DNA of 37,837 nt from Nitrososphaera sp. (GTDB lineage: Archaea > Thermoproteota > Nitrososphaeria > Nitrososphaerales > Nitrososphaeraceae), in assembly GCA_025450475.1 (NCBI GenBank), contig JANWHJ010000038.1, forward strand, positions 1-37,837, written 5' to 3'. The notes under the pieces are model-generated. The model saw only the letters and a program-made list of their open reading frames with translations. It was not told the DNA's origin and made no database searches. Shown here one piece after another: positions 31,486 through 37,837 of this stretch (position 1 is its first letter; every line of letters starts with the position of its first letter). The translations under genes and the position numbers were made by a program.

Positions 31486-32283
31486 CTAATCCCACTGCAC
31501 CTGCCAGAGCGGCTCCGGGGCTGCCAGGTTCTCTAGTTTTTGCAAATAGGCGTACCCGCATTCGTCAAGCACATTCTCAAAGTCATAGCTATCGACAGGT
31601 TCTTGCTCGGCCTGCTTTCTGAGGGCCTCTTTGACAATGCCTGCTTTTGCCGGCCTGCTGTAAATGTACCAGAGGTTGTGGGCGCCACGCATCTTGGTAA
31701 GTCCGGCGCGCCTATCGTCCGGCATTTTCGTGTAGATTCGGTTCATGATCTCTGTGTTGACGTCTTCCCACGACGGCGTCCTCCACCAGGCGACTTTCCG
31801 AAAGTCGTGGCCGTCAAACTCGGCCGCCAGACTAATGCCCTGATCAAGCGTGGTGACAATGACGTCGGTTTCGCGCGCAACCGGATCGCGAAAGTCCTGC
31901 CCAGGCTCCATCCAGCCCACAAAGATCATGTCGTATTTTTTATCGATCCAGTGTGCATCGGCGATCCTGATGTATTCCGGCTTTGCAATGCCAAGGCCGT
32001 AAAAGATCCCGCCATCCTTTTCGATTCCTTCGGCACTTGGAATAAATTCTCTTATACACTTCAAGAAGTCGGCGTACCCGCAGCCGACGTCAAGATAGCT
32101 CGGGCTGGGGGAGATCGCCCTGGCTATGGCAACGACGCGCAGAACGTCTACTTTGCGGTAGGCGAAATACGAGCCGGCGAAAAACGGAAAGCTGTATCGT
32201 TCGTGGTGGGGCGACAATGATGTTGACCTGAATTGGGTTAGCGCCTGGCGTGCCTTACGTAGGTCTTCAAGGCTAAACGGCAT
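31486..32283 (-). CDS. Putative SAM-dependent methyltransferase, second of tandem pair
   Basis: 265 residues, starting directly after the stop codon of its paralogue. The SAM site YLDVGCGYADFL lies near residue 65. Blocks shared with the upstream gene are FPFFAGSYFAYR, GWMEPGQDFR, VAWWRTPSW and DECGY. The substrate is unknown. The metal-free class I fold with unusual aromatic-rich motifs suggests a lineage-specific enzyme. It shows the same layout along its full length as the preceding gene. Confidence 0.78.
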   Translation of the reverse strand: MPFSLEDLRKARQALTQFRSTSLSPHHERYSFPFFAGSYFAYRKVDVLRVVAIARAISPSPSYLDVGCGYADFLKCIREFIPSAEGIEKDGGIFYGLGIAKPEYIRIADAHWIDKKYDMIFVGWMEPGQDFRDPVARETDVIVTTLDQGISLAAEFDGHDFRKVAWWRTPSWEDVNTEIMNRIYTKMPDDRRAGLTKMRGAHNLWYIYSRPAKAGIVKEALRKQAEQEPVDSYDFENVLDECGYAYLQKLENLAAPEPLWQVQWD

Positions 32284-33099
32284 CTAGTCAAACATCACTT
32301 CCCACAGTTTCTGGTTGCTTGCAAGCGCGGGTAGCTTCTCACCGTAGTGGAACCCGCATTCGTCCAGAACAGACTCAAAGTTGAACCTGTCAACAGGTTC
32401 TTCTTTCTCCAATTGCGCTTTCAAGCCCGACCTGACCCTGTCTGCGACGTTCGGCCTTACGTAAACGTACCAAAAGTTGTGAGCAGTGCGTAACCTGGCA
32501 AGATCTTCTTTCTTCTCGGCGTCAAGTGATGGCGTGTAGTAGCGGTTCATGAGCTCTGCATTGACGTCGATCCAAGACGGCGTCCTCCACCATGCGACAC
32601 GCTGGTAGCCAAACTCTTCATATTCGCATCCGCCGTTTATCCCGCACTGGCCTCCTGCATCAAAAGTAGTGATCACACACTTGGCGCATTTTGCAACGAA
32701 CCTACGGAAATCCTGCCCCGGCTCCATCCAGCCGACAAATGCCGCGTCGACCGACAGGGAAAAGCCCTCTATCGGCATTAGACTAATGTAATCAGGCTTT
32801 TGCACCTGGAAGGCGTAAAAGATCCCCCCATCTCTTTCGATGCCGGTTGCATCTGGCAGAAGCTGCCGCACCTTGACTAGAAAGTCGCCGTAGCCACAGC
32901 CAATGTCGACATAGCTTGGATTGTTAGAGATTGACCTGGCAATTTCAGTCACCCTCCCAACGTCAATCCTGCGGTAGGCGAAATACGAGCCGGCGAAAAA
33001 CGGAAAGATGTAGCGGGCGTGTTGGGCAGGCGGGCCGCGGGCCAGAAACTGCTGATAAGCTTTGTACGCGCTCTGCAATTCCCGAATCGCAAAAGGCAT
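32284..33099 (-). CDS. Putative SAM-dependent methyltransferase, first of tandem pair
   Basis: 271 residues from ATG 33097-33099. A longer ATG at 33120 is possible, but a TATA-like AAATATAG at 33124-33131 lies 28 bases before this ATG, and MPFAIRELQSAYKAYQQF then aligns with the start of the second copy. The SAM motif is YVDIGCGYGDFL. The protein carries an extra CGINGGCEYEE insert with two Cys not found in the paralogue. The two genes are separated by no bases and form an operon. The substrate is unknown. Confidence 0.78.
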   Translation of the reverse strand: MPFAIRELQSAYKAYQQFLARGPPAQHARYIFPFFAGSYFAYRRIDVGRVTEIARSISNNPSYVDIGCGYGDFLVKVRQLLPDATGIERDGGIFYAFQVQKPDYISLMPIEGFSLSVDAAFVGWMEPGQDFRRFVAKCAKCVITTFDAGGQCGINGGCEYEEFGYQRVAWWRTPSWIDVNAELMNRYYTPSLDAEKKEDLARLRTAHNFWYVYVRPNVADRVRSGLKAQLEKEEPVDRFNFESVLDECGFHYGEKLPALASNQKLWEVMFD

Positions 33100-33188
33100 C
33101 AACTTTTTTCTTCCATTCAATCCCTATATTTCTAATGCGTTTCGAAACTATCGCCGTTGATATATAACGGCGTTTGGGATAACCCAAA

Positions 33189-33199
33189 ACGCTTATTAA
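33189..33199 (+). promoter_or_regulatory. TATA box for the 72-residue gene
   Basis: CGCTTATTAAG is centred 27 bases before the ATG at 33222, consistent with a leaderless, possibly strong, promoter. Confidence 0.5.
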
Positions 33200-33221
33200 G
33201 TTCGCTTTTCACTTTGGTGTT

Positions 33222-33440
33222 ATGGTTAGGAAATTTGATGACTGGTGGAGAACAGTTCCAGCAGACTTGAAGGCAAAGGCTCGCAGAGGCGACGAAGCAA
33301 ACAAACCGCTGCTCAACCAGGTTAACTATGTTCTTCTGCATCTTCACTTGGCAGGCAAGCACGACGCAAAGCCAAGCCACGAAGAACTGAAGGATTGGCT
33401 GCACAGTGGCCAAGTAGATGTTCTCCGCATGAACAAATAA
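33222..33440 (+). CDS. Small conserved-looking protein, function unknown
   Basis: 72 residues from ATG with a well-placed TATA box and a pyrimidine-rich terminator directly after the stop. The product is helical and charged with aromatic residues (KFDDWWRTVPADLKAKAR, PSHEELKDWLHSG). It has no cysteine pair and no membrane helix. The isolated transcription unit suggests a well-expressed gene. I do not recognise a family. Confidence 0.7.
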   Translation: MVRKFDDWWRTVPADLKAKARRGDEANKPLLNQVNYVLLHLHLAGKHDAKPSHEELKDWLHSGQVDVLRMNK

Positions 33441-33442
33441 AA

Positions 33443-33470
33443 TTTTCTCTTCTCTTTTCCTTTCTTTTTA
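33443..33470 (+). terminator. Pyrimidine-rich terminator
   Basis: A run of T with scattered C (TTTTCTCTTCTCTTTTCC, then TTTCTTTTT) follows the stop codon at once. T-tracts without a hairpin are the usual archaeal termination signal. Confidence 0.6.
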
Positions 33471-33581
33471 CAACCTTCCTAGCATAAGCGCATGTGCCCA
33501 GAGCCAAGTTATAACAGCGTTTTGTAATACCCATAGGGTTTAAATAGTTTCGAACAATACTGACTTCTAAGTGAATTATAG

Positions 33582-33875
33582 ATGCCAATTGCTATACTTC
33601 CAGACATTGATGAGCAAAGATGCATCGGCTGTGCACTCTGTGTGGAGATCTGCACCGCCCTTGGCCCGGACGTTCTCAGGGTAAAACCAGTCGAAGGATG
33701 GAAGAGGGGTAAGGCGTTCGTCTTTTATCCAGAAAGATGTATCTCAGACGGAGCTTGTTTAGGCGTATGCCCAACACACTCTATCTTCTGGATGAGGCCG
33801 ATGGAGTACACTCCAGGACAGCCAGTCCCTCTGCACAAGAACGGTGTCTTCGACAAGGGCTGGGAAGAAGGCTAA
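33582..33875 (+). CDS. Ferredoxin-like protein with two clusters, one with an Asp ligand
   Basis: 97 residues from ATG. The first cluster motif is C14-x2-C17-x2-C20-x3-C24. The second is C53-x2-D56-x2-C59-x3-C63-P, with Asp where a Cys normally binds. Asp at this place is known in ferredoxins such as that of Pyrococcus furiosus, where the [4Fe-4S] cluster converts easily to [3Fe-4S]. A TTTAAATAG element lies 37 bases before the start, leaving a short leader. It is likely a general electron carrier. Confidence 0.9.
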   Translation: MPIAILPDIDEQRCIGCALCVEICTALGPDVLRVKPVEGWKRGKAFVFYPERCISDGACLGVCPTHSIFWMRPMEYTPGQPVPLHKNGVFDKGWEEG

Positions 33876-33890
33876 GTCCCGGCGGCAAAA

Positions 33891-33916
33891 CTCCTTCTTT
33901 TTTTCATTTTTATTTA
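33891..33916 (+). terminator. T-rich terminator after ferredoxin
   Basis: CTTCTTTTTTTCATTTTTAT follows the ferredoxin stop by about 15 bases. Confidence 0.6.
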
Positions 33917-33960
33917 ATCTATCAAAACGCTTATCTGCGATCTCATGCATTATTTCTCCA

Positions 33961-34077
33961 ATGTGCGATTATATGTATTACGAGCAAAAGCAAAGGGGTA
34001 AGCTGAAGAACTTGGTGCCTGTGGAAGAGCCCGAGCTAGAAAAGGTCGAAGAGCAGCCAATGACAGTAATGGCCTGA
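33961..34077 (+). CDS. 38-residue protein, function unknown
   Basis: ATG 33961, TGA at 34075-34077. The peptide starts MCDYMYYEQKQRGKLK and has an acidic tail (EEPELEKVEEQP). TATA-like GCTTATCT lies about 30 bases upstream and a T-tract terminator follows ten bases after the stop, so the unit has its own transcription signals. The antisense strand is also open here but less convincing. Confidence 0.5.
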   Translation: MCDYMYYEQKQRGKLKNLVPVEEPELEKVEEQPMTVMA

Positions 34078-34087
34078 GCCCCTTCAT

Positions 34088-34102
34088 TCTTTTTTTCTTT
34101 TT
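34088..34102 (+). terminator. T-tract terminator
   Basis: TTCTTTTTTTCTTTTT follows the 38-residue gene by about ten bases. Confidence 0.5.
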
Positions 34103-34191
34103 CGAGTTGATGTCCACTAAACGCAATGGCTCCGTGCAAACCTCTTTCACGATTGCTATTGCAGTCTTCAAGCTTATCCTGTGGCCGTATT

Positions 34192-35688
34192 TCAAAGCTC
34201 TGAAATATCAACGACTAGTCGGGCATTTAGCCTTGCAGCCAAGGCGGCATGCTTCATGAATTCGTCTGCCACGATTATTGTTTCTTCAAACCTACTGACA
34301 AAATCTTTCAAGGATTCGATGAACGTTGGATAGTCCTCGGGTCTGTGGCCTGACTTTGGGGCAAGGTTGTGCGAAGAGGGAAAGACATCAGATATTTCGG
34401 CTGGGATGATCCCGAGGAAAGGGCTGTAGCTACAGATCTGAGCATCAGGGAATTTCCTTACAACATCCCTGTAGCTCCGGGTAGTGTAGAACGGGTGGAC
34501 CTGACCCTCAGGGCACAGGACCAGCTTTTTCCTGCGTGACTGAAAAGCAACCACCGCCCTTCTGAACCTCCTTGCCTCAGGTCGATGCTGGTCTATGGGT
34601 TCATAGAAAAAGATCGCCCTTTCTTTGAAGAGGGGCGTGCCGTCCTCGAGAATCTCGATGTCCTTGAAGAGCTGTGCCGCTTCCATCAGCTTTGGGTGTG
34701 CCCGCGCCTTTTGCATGACGTATTCCCACAACTTGCCGTCCATTATTGCCTGCTTGACAAAGTCGACTTCTCCCTTGAGTATGTGGAGGTTGTGCTTTGC
34801 AACTTGGATTGTACACTCGTCCCGCTCCATCATTCGTAACTCCTGCAAACTGTGAGAGGAGCACACCGGGCACTGACAGGGCAAATAGACAAGCTCTTCA
34901 AGCCTGACCGTCCCGCTTGGCGTCATGTACCTGCCGTCTTTTGCGTACAGCATGTATGAAGCCGAGTCAAACATGTCACAGCCAAGCGCGATAGCAAGCG
35001 GGATGGTGAGCGGGTGGCCTGCTCCAAAAAGGTGGATGGGCTTGCTCGGGATTATTTTCTTGGCGGAGACAATCATTCGGGCGAGTGTCGCAAATTCATA
35101 GGCCTCCATCAACTCGACCGGACTTCCAAGTGCCATCAGCGGAAAACCCATCCTATCAAGCTCTCTTGCCGAATGTTCGACGAGGTCAGAATGTTCAGCG
35201 CCTTGCACCGGCCCGACCCATATCGCGTCCGTATTGCCCACAACGTCCAGCGTATCCTGCGAATTTTTCAGCGTGGTAGCAACATACTCTTTGGCTATTC
35301 GGTAGTCGAGGCCGTAACCCGTGGGCTTGTCAAGGGGGATAGGGATATCACTCCTTATGTCTTTTTCAAACTGTGCCATCACCACCGGCTCAACTTCAAC
35401 AGATCCATATTCCAAAACCTGGTAACCACCGGAGTCAGTCATGACCACGCCATCGTAACCTATGATGTCGTGTATCCCTCTTTTTCGGGCTTCTTCGCCG
35501 TAATGCCTGAGCGTGATGTATGCGTTAGTGATTACGATTTGAAATCCCATCTTTTTCAAAAAATGGGTGTTGACTGTTTGCTTCACCGGGTGGACGACCG
35601 GAACAAATGCCGGTGTTTCGACGACGCCGTGCGGTGTCTCGAGCCTGCCTATTCTGCCTGCCAGATCCGAGTAACGGACCTCGAACAC
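34192..35688 (-). CDS. tgtA: Archaeosine tRNA-guanine transglycosylase (short form)
   Basis: 498 residues from GTG, two bases after the Sm-like gene stop. The TIM-barrel motifs include MTDSGGYQ with catalytic D85, VGPVQG, LFGAGHP and DMFDSASYMLYAKDGRY with the nucleophile Asp. Zinc ligands are in CQCPVCSSHS. The enzyme swaps guanine-15 in the tRNA D-loop for preQ0 on the way to archaeosine. Euryarchaeal enzymes run to about 580-670 residues with a C-terminal PUA domain; here only the first C-terminal domain is visible, so PUA is missing or encoded elsewhere. Confidence 0.93.
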   Translation of the reverse strand: MFEVRYSDLAGRIGRLETPHGVVETPAFVPVVHPVKQTVNTHFLKKMGFQIVITNAYITLRHYGEEARKRGIHDIIGYDGVVMTDSGGYQVLEYGSVEVEPVVMAQFEKDIRSDIPIPLDKPTGYGLDYRIAKEYVATTLKNSQDTLDVVGNTDAIWVGPVQGAEHSDLVEHSARELDRMGFPLMALGSPVELMEAYEFATLARMIVSAKKIIPSKPIHLFGAGHPLTIPLAIALGCDMFDSASYMLYAKDGRYMTPSGTVRLEELVYLPCQCPVCSSHSLQELRMMERDECTIQVAKHNLHILKGEVDFVKQAIMDGKLWEYVMQKARAHPKLMEAAQLFKDIEILEDGTPLFKERAIFFYEPIDQHRPEARRFRRAVVAFQSRRKKLVLCPEGQVHPFYTTRSYRDVVRKFPDAQICSYSPFLGIIPAEISDVFPSSHNLAPKSGHRPEDYPTFIESLKDFVSRFEETIIVADEFMKHAALAARLNARLVVDISEL

Positions 35689-35690
35689 AA

Positions 35691-36104
35691 CTACCTCTTT
35701 GTCTCCTTCATGAAATCGTCATAGATTGACCTGACCCTATCCGCGGAAAGTCCCGAGCCTTCCTCTACGCCGGACTGGGTCACCTTTATCTTGTCCATAA
35801 CGATTATCGCGCCGACATCTTCCCTTACTTTGACGAGGCCAGGGAACACCCTTGATAGCCTCTCTGCAAGTGCCTTAAAGTCAAACGGCTTTTCCATCAG
35901 TCTTATCTCTTTGACGAACGCGCCGTTGATGATCACCTTCATTATGCCGTGCCCTTCGACCTTGTCCAGCACGACATCGAGTTTATCGTCGATTCCTGCG
36001 AGCGTACCATTGTAAACTTTTTGATCCGAAGTTTCTACAGAGACTTTTTTTCCAAGGAAGTGGAACGCCTCCTCTCCAAATTTGCGGGTAACTAATGCAG
36101 CCAT
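35691..36104 (-). CDS. Sm-like (LSm) protein with C-terminal domain
   Basis: 137 residues from ATG 36102-36104; an upstream GTG frame is rejected because TATA-like GTATATATAC lies about 28 bases before this ATG. The Sm fold is at about 10-70 (LGKKVSVETSDQKVYNGTLAGIDDKLDVVL, then the second Sm motif MKVIINGAFVKEI). An extra C-terminal domain of about 65 residues (FDFKALAERLSRVFPGLVKV, VGAIIVMDKIKVTQSG) recalls SmAP3-type proteins. Sm rings bind U-rich RNA. It shares an operon with tgtA. Confidence 0.88.
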   Translation of the reverse strand: MAALVTRKFGEEAFHFLGKKVSVETSDQKVYNGTLAGIDDKLDVVLDKVEGHGIMKVIINGAFVKEIRLMEKPFDFKALAERLSRVFPGLVKVREDVGAIIVMDKIKVTQSGVEEGSGLSADRVRSIYDDFMKETKR

Positions 36105-36416
36105 TGCTTGATTGGTATCTCTAGAGCAGTATATATACGAATTTTTATGTTGCAGCGGGACTGACCAACACCCTGATGCAGTTGAGTGTGATCTCATGCA
36201 CTCCACTTGCGGGAACTGTTAAGCTAGCAATGCCGAGCTTTTCTTGTAGAAATAAACGTCAACGTGGGTGCGATCAGACAAAGTGATCCGCATGGACGGC
36301 CGCGGTAGCTTTTCTGACGACAATCTTCTCCCTGAGCGTCCCTGCCTTGACTGCTTGCATCTTTCATCCGCTTCCTGCTCATCAACATCATTTATCGGGA
36401 CGCAAAAATGTAAACG
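36105..36416. other. Intergenic region, no clear gene
   Basis: Apart from the TATA box of the Sm-like gene near 36128-36138, I see only short overlapping frames on the minus strand (one beginning MQAVKAGTLREKIVV, another MRITLSDRTHVDVYFY) that would need a frameshift to join. These may be remnants of a small gene. There is no RNA-like fold that I can support. Confidence 0.35.
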
Positions 36417-36977
36417 CTAGTATTCAAAGAACCTTTGCATGTCGCCGCGCTCTGAAACCAGGGTCAGCCAGTCTATTCCTGCAGGTTTTGGTCTTTTGCG
36501 CAGGGCTCGCAATATTTCGCCAGCAGTCTGATCCGGTGCCCTGCCGGTGGTGTCAAATTCAATGACTTTGCGTTTGCCAAATGTCTTTACTGAATCATAT
36601 AGCGACACGCCCAAGATCTCGCTCGCCAGATTTTCCCTCCTCTTCTCTGCGTTGTATCCCCGCTTCTCAAGAGTCTTTACAAGCTCGTAGGGCGACCTCC
36701 GCAGGACGGCCACCATGCTGATGCCTTCCGGCTTGATTACATATGGAGCAAGGTGCCCGACTACAATCTGGTGCTTCCTCGGCTTTGTCATCCTGGCAAG
36801 TAACCTGGCCAGCTTTTTCACGTCGACTTCAAGGCCATGGCTGGTTTTTTTTGCAATTGAGTCACCATCGATCGCGACATTGTTGATGTCGATTATCTCA
36901 GCATCGAGCTTTTCCGCAACTATTTTGGCGCTAGTGTGTTTGCCGGCGCCGGGGTTGCCTGTAATGACCAGCTTCAA
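36417..36977 (-). CDS. Fap7/AK6-type adenylate kinase-like ATPase
   Basis: 186 residues. The P-loop GNPGAGKHTS at 7-16, with His after the Lys, and short NMP-binding segment IIDINNVAID fit the Fap7/hCINAP (AK6) family. Family members work in the last steps of small-subunit rRNA maturation and have weak adenylate kinase activity. The C-terminal extension (PAGIDWLTLVSERGDMQRFFEY) is longer than in yeast Fap7. It has its own transcription unit. Confidence 0.88.
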   Translation of the reverse strand: MKLVITGNPGAGKHTSAKIVAEKLDAEIIDINNVAIDGDSIAKKTSHGLEVDVKKLARLLARMTKPRKHQIVVGHLAPYVIKPEGISMVAVLRRSPYELVKTLEKRGYNAEKRRENLASEILGVSLYDSVKTFGKRKVIEFDTTGRAPDQTAGEILRALRKRPKPAGIDWLTLVSERGDMQRFFEY

Positions 36978-36999
36978 CCAAAACCATATCTGCGATACA

Positions 37000-37008
37000 C
37001 TATTTATT
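37000..37008 (+). promoter_or_regulatory. TATA box for the 38-residue zinc protein
   Basis: CTATTTATT is centred 27 bases before the ATG at 37031. Confidence 0.5.
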
Positions 37009-37030
37009 CTTGGAGTCCAAAAGTATACTC

Positions 37031-37147
37031 ATGCGCACCTGCGAGTCGTGCGGTAGGGTCAGGTTCTACTCGCTAAACTTTCTGTTTTCAACAACTGTGT
37101 GCAACGAATGTTATCTGAAGATGAAGGAAAGAAAACAGAAAGGCTAG
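37031..37147 (+). CDS. 38-residue zinc-knuckle protein
   Basis: ATG 37031, TAG 37145-37147. CESC at residues 4-7 and CNEC about 19 residues later form one zinc site; the tail is basic (KMKERKQKG). It has an optimally placed TATA box. Its stop overlaps the convergent zinc-ribbon gene by four bases. A basic mini zinc protein of this kind could bind nucleic acid, but nothing more can be said. Confidence 0.6.
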   Translation: MRTCESCGRVRFYSLNFLFSTTVCNECYLKMKERKQKG

Positions 37148-37557
37148 TTTTGCGCGCTACCGCACTTTGTGCAGAATTTCGCGTTTGCCTTCAGCTTGTC
37201 GCCGCAGCTGATGCAGAACTTTGACCCTTCTTCGAGCATCTGCCTGTCAAGCGAAGTTAGTTGCGGCGGAGCCATCGCATCAGTTGGCGCAGATCCTTTT
37301 ACGCCATACATTTCGGTGACTGCCCCGGTTGGCCTGAACGAGTCGTCAGTGTCCGGCGTCAGATCCGAATATTTCTTGCTCCCCTTTTCCTCGAGGTAGA
37401 GCAAAAGCCGCGGGCCCCGCTCGCCGCCTGGGAGGCTGACAGGCTCCCCAAGCCACAGCGCAAACTTTCTCAGAGTCATCTCGGGAGTGGAAAACGTTAG
37501 CGTGTGGGTCGACATGTATTCCTCAGTGGCAGCCCTACCGTTGAACACCTTTGCCAT
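37144..37557 (-). CDS. Protein with C-terminal zinc ribbon, function unknown
   Basis: 137 residues from ATG; TATA-like ATTAATTATT lies about 29 bases upstream. The N-terminal 80 residues are mixed alpha/beta (TFSTPEMTLRKFALWLGEP, RLLLYLEEKG) with no known motif. The C-terminal 30 residues are a zinc ribbon, CISCGDKLKANAKFCTKCG, of the type often used as an adaptor. The upstream neighbour has the same kind of ribbon, so the two may be functionally linked. Confidence 0.72.
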   Translation of the reverse strand: MAKVFNGRAATEEYMSTHTLTFSTPEMTLRKFALWLGEPVSLPGGERGPRLLLYLEEKGSKKYSDLTPDTDDSFRPTGAVTEMYGVKGSAPTDAMAPPQLTSLDRQMLEEGSKFCISCGDKLKANAKFCTKCGSAQN

Positions 37558-37588
37558 TGGAAAAAGAGTGCATGAAAGTGGCTATTAA

Positions 37589-37837
37589 TTATTGCGACTT
37601 GCCGCACTTGCTGCAGAACTTGGCCTGCGCCGGTATGGACGCACCGCAGATGATACAGCTCTTGGTGCCCGCGCGGGGCCTCGGAAGCTCGATGTCGACC
37701 GGCTTGAACGTTGGCTCCTGCTGCTGGGGCGAAGGAAGAGTGTATCCGCCTGCCGCCGTCCCTGCTGTCCCGCCGGCGCTTACAAAGCCACCCAAACCAA
37801 ACCCTGCCTGTGGCGCTGACGTGTACGAGCTTCCAGC
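37589..37837 (-). CDS. Gly/Ala-rich protein with C-terminal zinc ribbon (5' end outside window)
   Basis: The frame runs past the window edge without a stop; 82 C-terminal residues are visible. A low-complexity Gly, Ala, Ser and Gln/Pro-rich linker (FGLGGFVSAGGTAGTAAGG, then PSPQQQEP) leads to the zinc ribbon CIICGASIPAQAKFCSKCG at the very end. The layout of domain, flexible linker and terminal ribbon is common in archaeal membrane or shell-associated proteins. The N-terminal domain is not visible. Confidence 0.7.
   Translation of the reverse strand, partial: AGSSYTSAPQAGFGLGGFVSAGGTAGTAAGGYTLPSPQQQEPTFKPVDIELPRPRAGTKSCIICGASIPAQAKFCSKCGKSQ

Noticed and set aside
31540..32220. 226-residue plus-strand frame opposite the second methyltransferase
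   Set aside because: The minus-strand reading is supported by a paralogue with conserved blocks; this frame is not.
33950..34195. 81-residue minus-strand frame overlapping the end of tgtA (TTGA overlap)
   Set aside because: The first 35 residues look protein-like, but the rest is antisense to a small plus-strand gene and reads the T-tract terminator as a Lys run; kept only as a doubtful alternative.
35014..35724. 236-residue plus-strand frame opposite tgtA
   Set aside because: The minus-strand TgtA is unmistakable; this is a shadow frame.
1..37837. CRISPR array, insertion sequence, prophage or integration site
   Set aside because: No regularly spaced repeats, transposase, integrase or flanking direct repeats around the tRNA were seen; the region looks like core chromosome.

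Overview
The window looks like a chromosomal segment of a Nitrososphaera-type ammonia-oxidising archaeon (Thaumarchaeota/Nitrososphaeria). Archaeal hallmarks are TFB, aIF1, a Cdc48/VAT unfoldase, 20S proteasome subunits, an Sm-like protein, a beta-CASP RNase, an archaeal NMN adenylyltransferase, a short archaeosine transglycosylase, GTP cyclohydrolase III and a Fap7-type kinase. Many genes are apparently leaderless, with an AT-rich TATA-like box 26-28 bases before a start that is often TTG or GTG. The lineage call is inference from gene content; no 16S gene or ammonia-oxidation gene is present.

Layout. 1-3916 is a tight plus-strand riboflavin operon: end of a bacterial-type riboflavin synthase, ribB, ribH, GTP cyclohydrolase III (arfA), an amidohydrolase of deaminase type, and the diaminopyrimidine reductase (arfC). 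3953-7655 holds a small zinc protein, TFB with a small downstream gene, and cdc48. 7656-8403 is sparse, with two short convergent genes. 8404-14422 has a large HerA-like ATPase with coiled coil and zinc-finger tail, a stand-alone Lrp RAM domain, HflX, a conserved unknown, and several tiny zinc or membrane proteins. 14505-17022 is a convergent proline catabolism pair. 17100-18681 carries an inositol-phosphatase family gene, a tRNA-Asp with an intron-like insertion in its D-loop, and an HxlR regulator.

18682-24754 is a minus-strand block of protein quality control, redox and NAD genes: proteasome alpha-like and beta, a winged-helix regulator, aIF1, HtrA, an FMN reductase, pirin, MscS and a 44-residue zinc ribbon coupled to nadM. 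24748-29566 has nadM, metG, a membrane protein, a Rieske protein and cysS. 29582-33099 has a bactofilin-like protein, a zinc protein coupled to a beta-CASP RNase and two tandem paralogous methyltransferases. 33222-37837 has a 72-residue unknown, a ferredoxin with one Asp in place of a Cys ligand, tgtA with an Sm-like protein, a Fap7-like kinase and more zinc-ribbon proteins, the last cut by the window edge.

Two observations stand out. First, the amidohydrolase inside the riboflavin operon keeps all metal ligands and the HxxE acid/base motif of the aminopyrimidine and purine deaminases, so it is a candidate for the archaeal riboflavin-pathway deaminase. Second, three minus-strand promoters (proteasome operon, htrA, FMN reductase) share the palindrome (T/C)GACC-N16-GGTCA at exactly the same distance from the start codon, abutting the TATA box. 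This points to a small regulon for protein quality control and redox stress. No insertion sequence, CRISPR array or integration site was seen.
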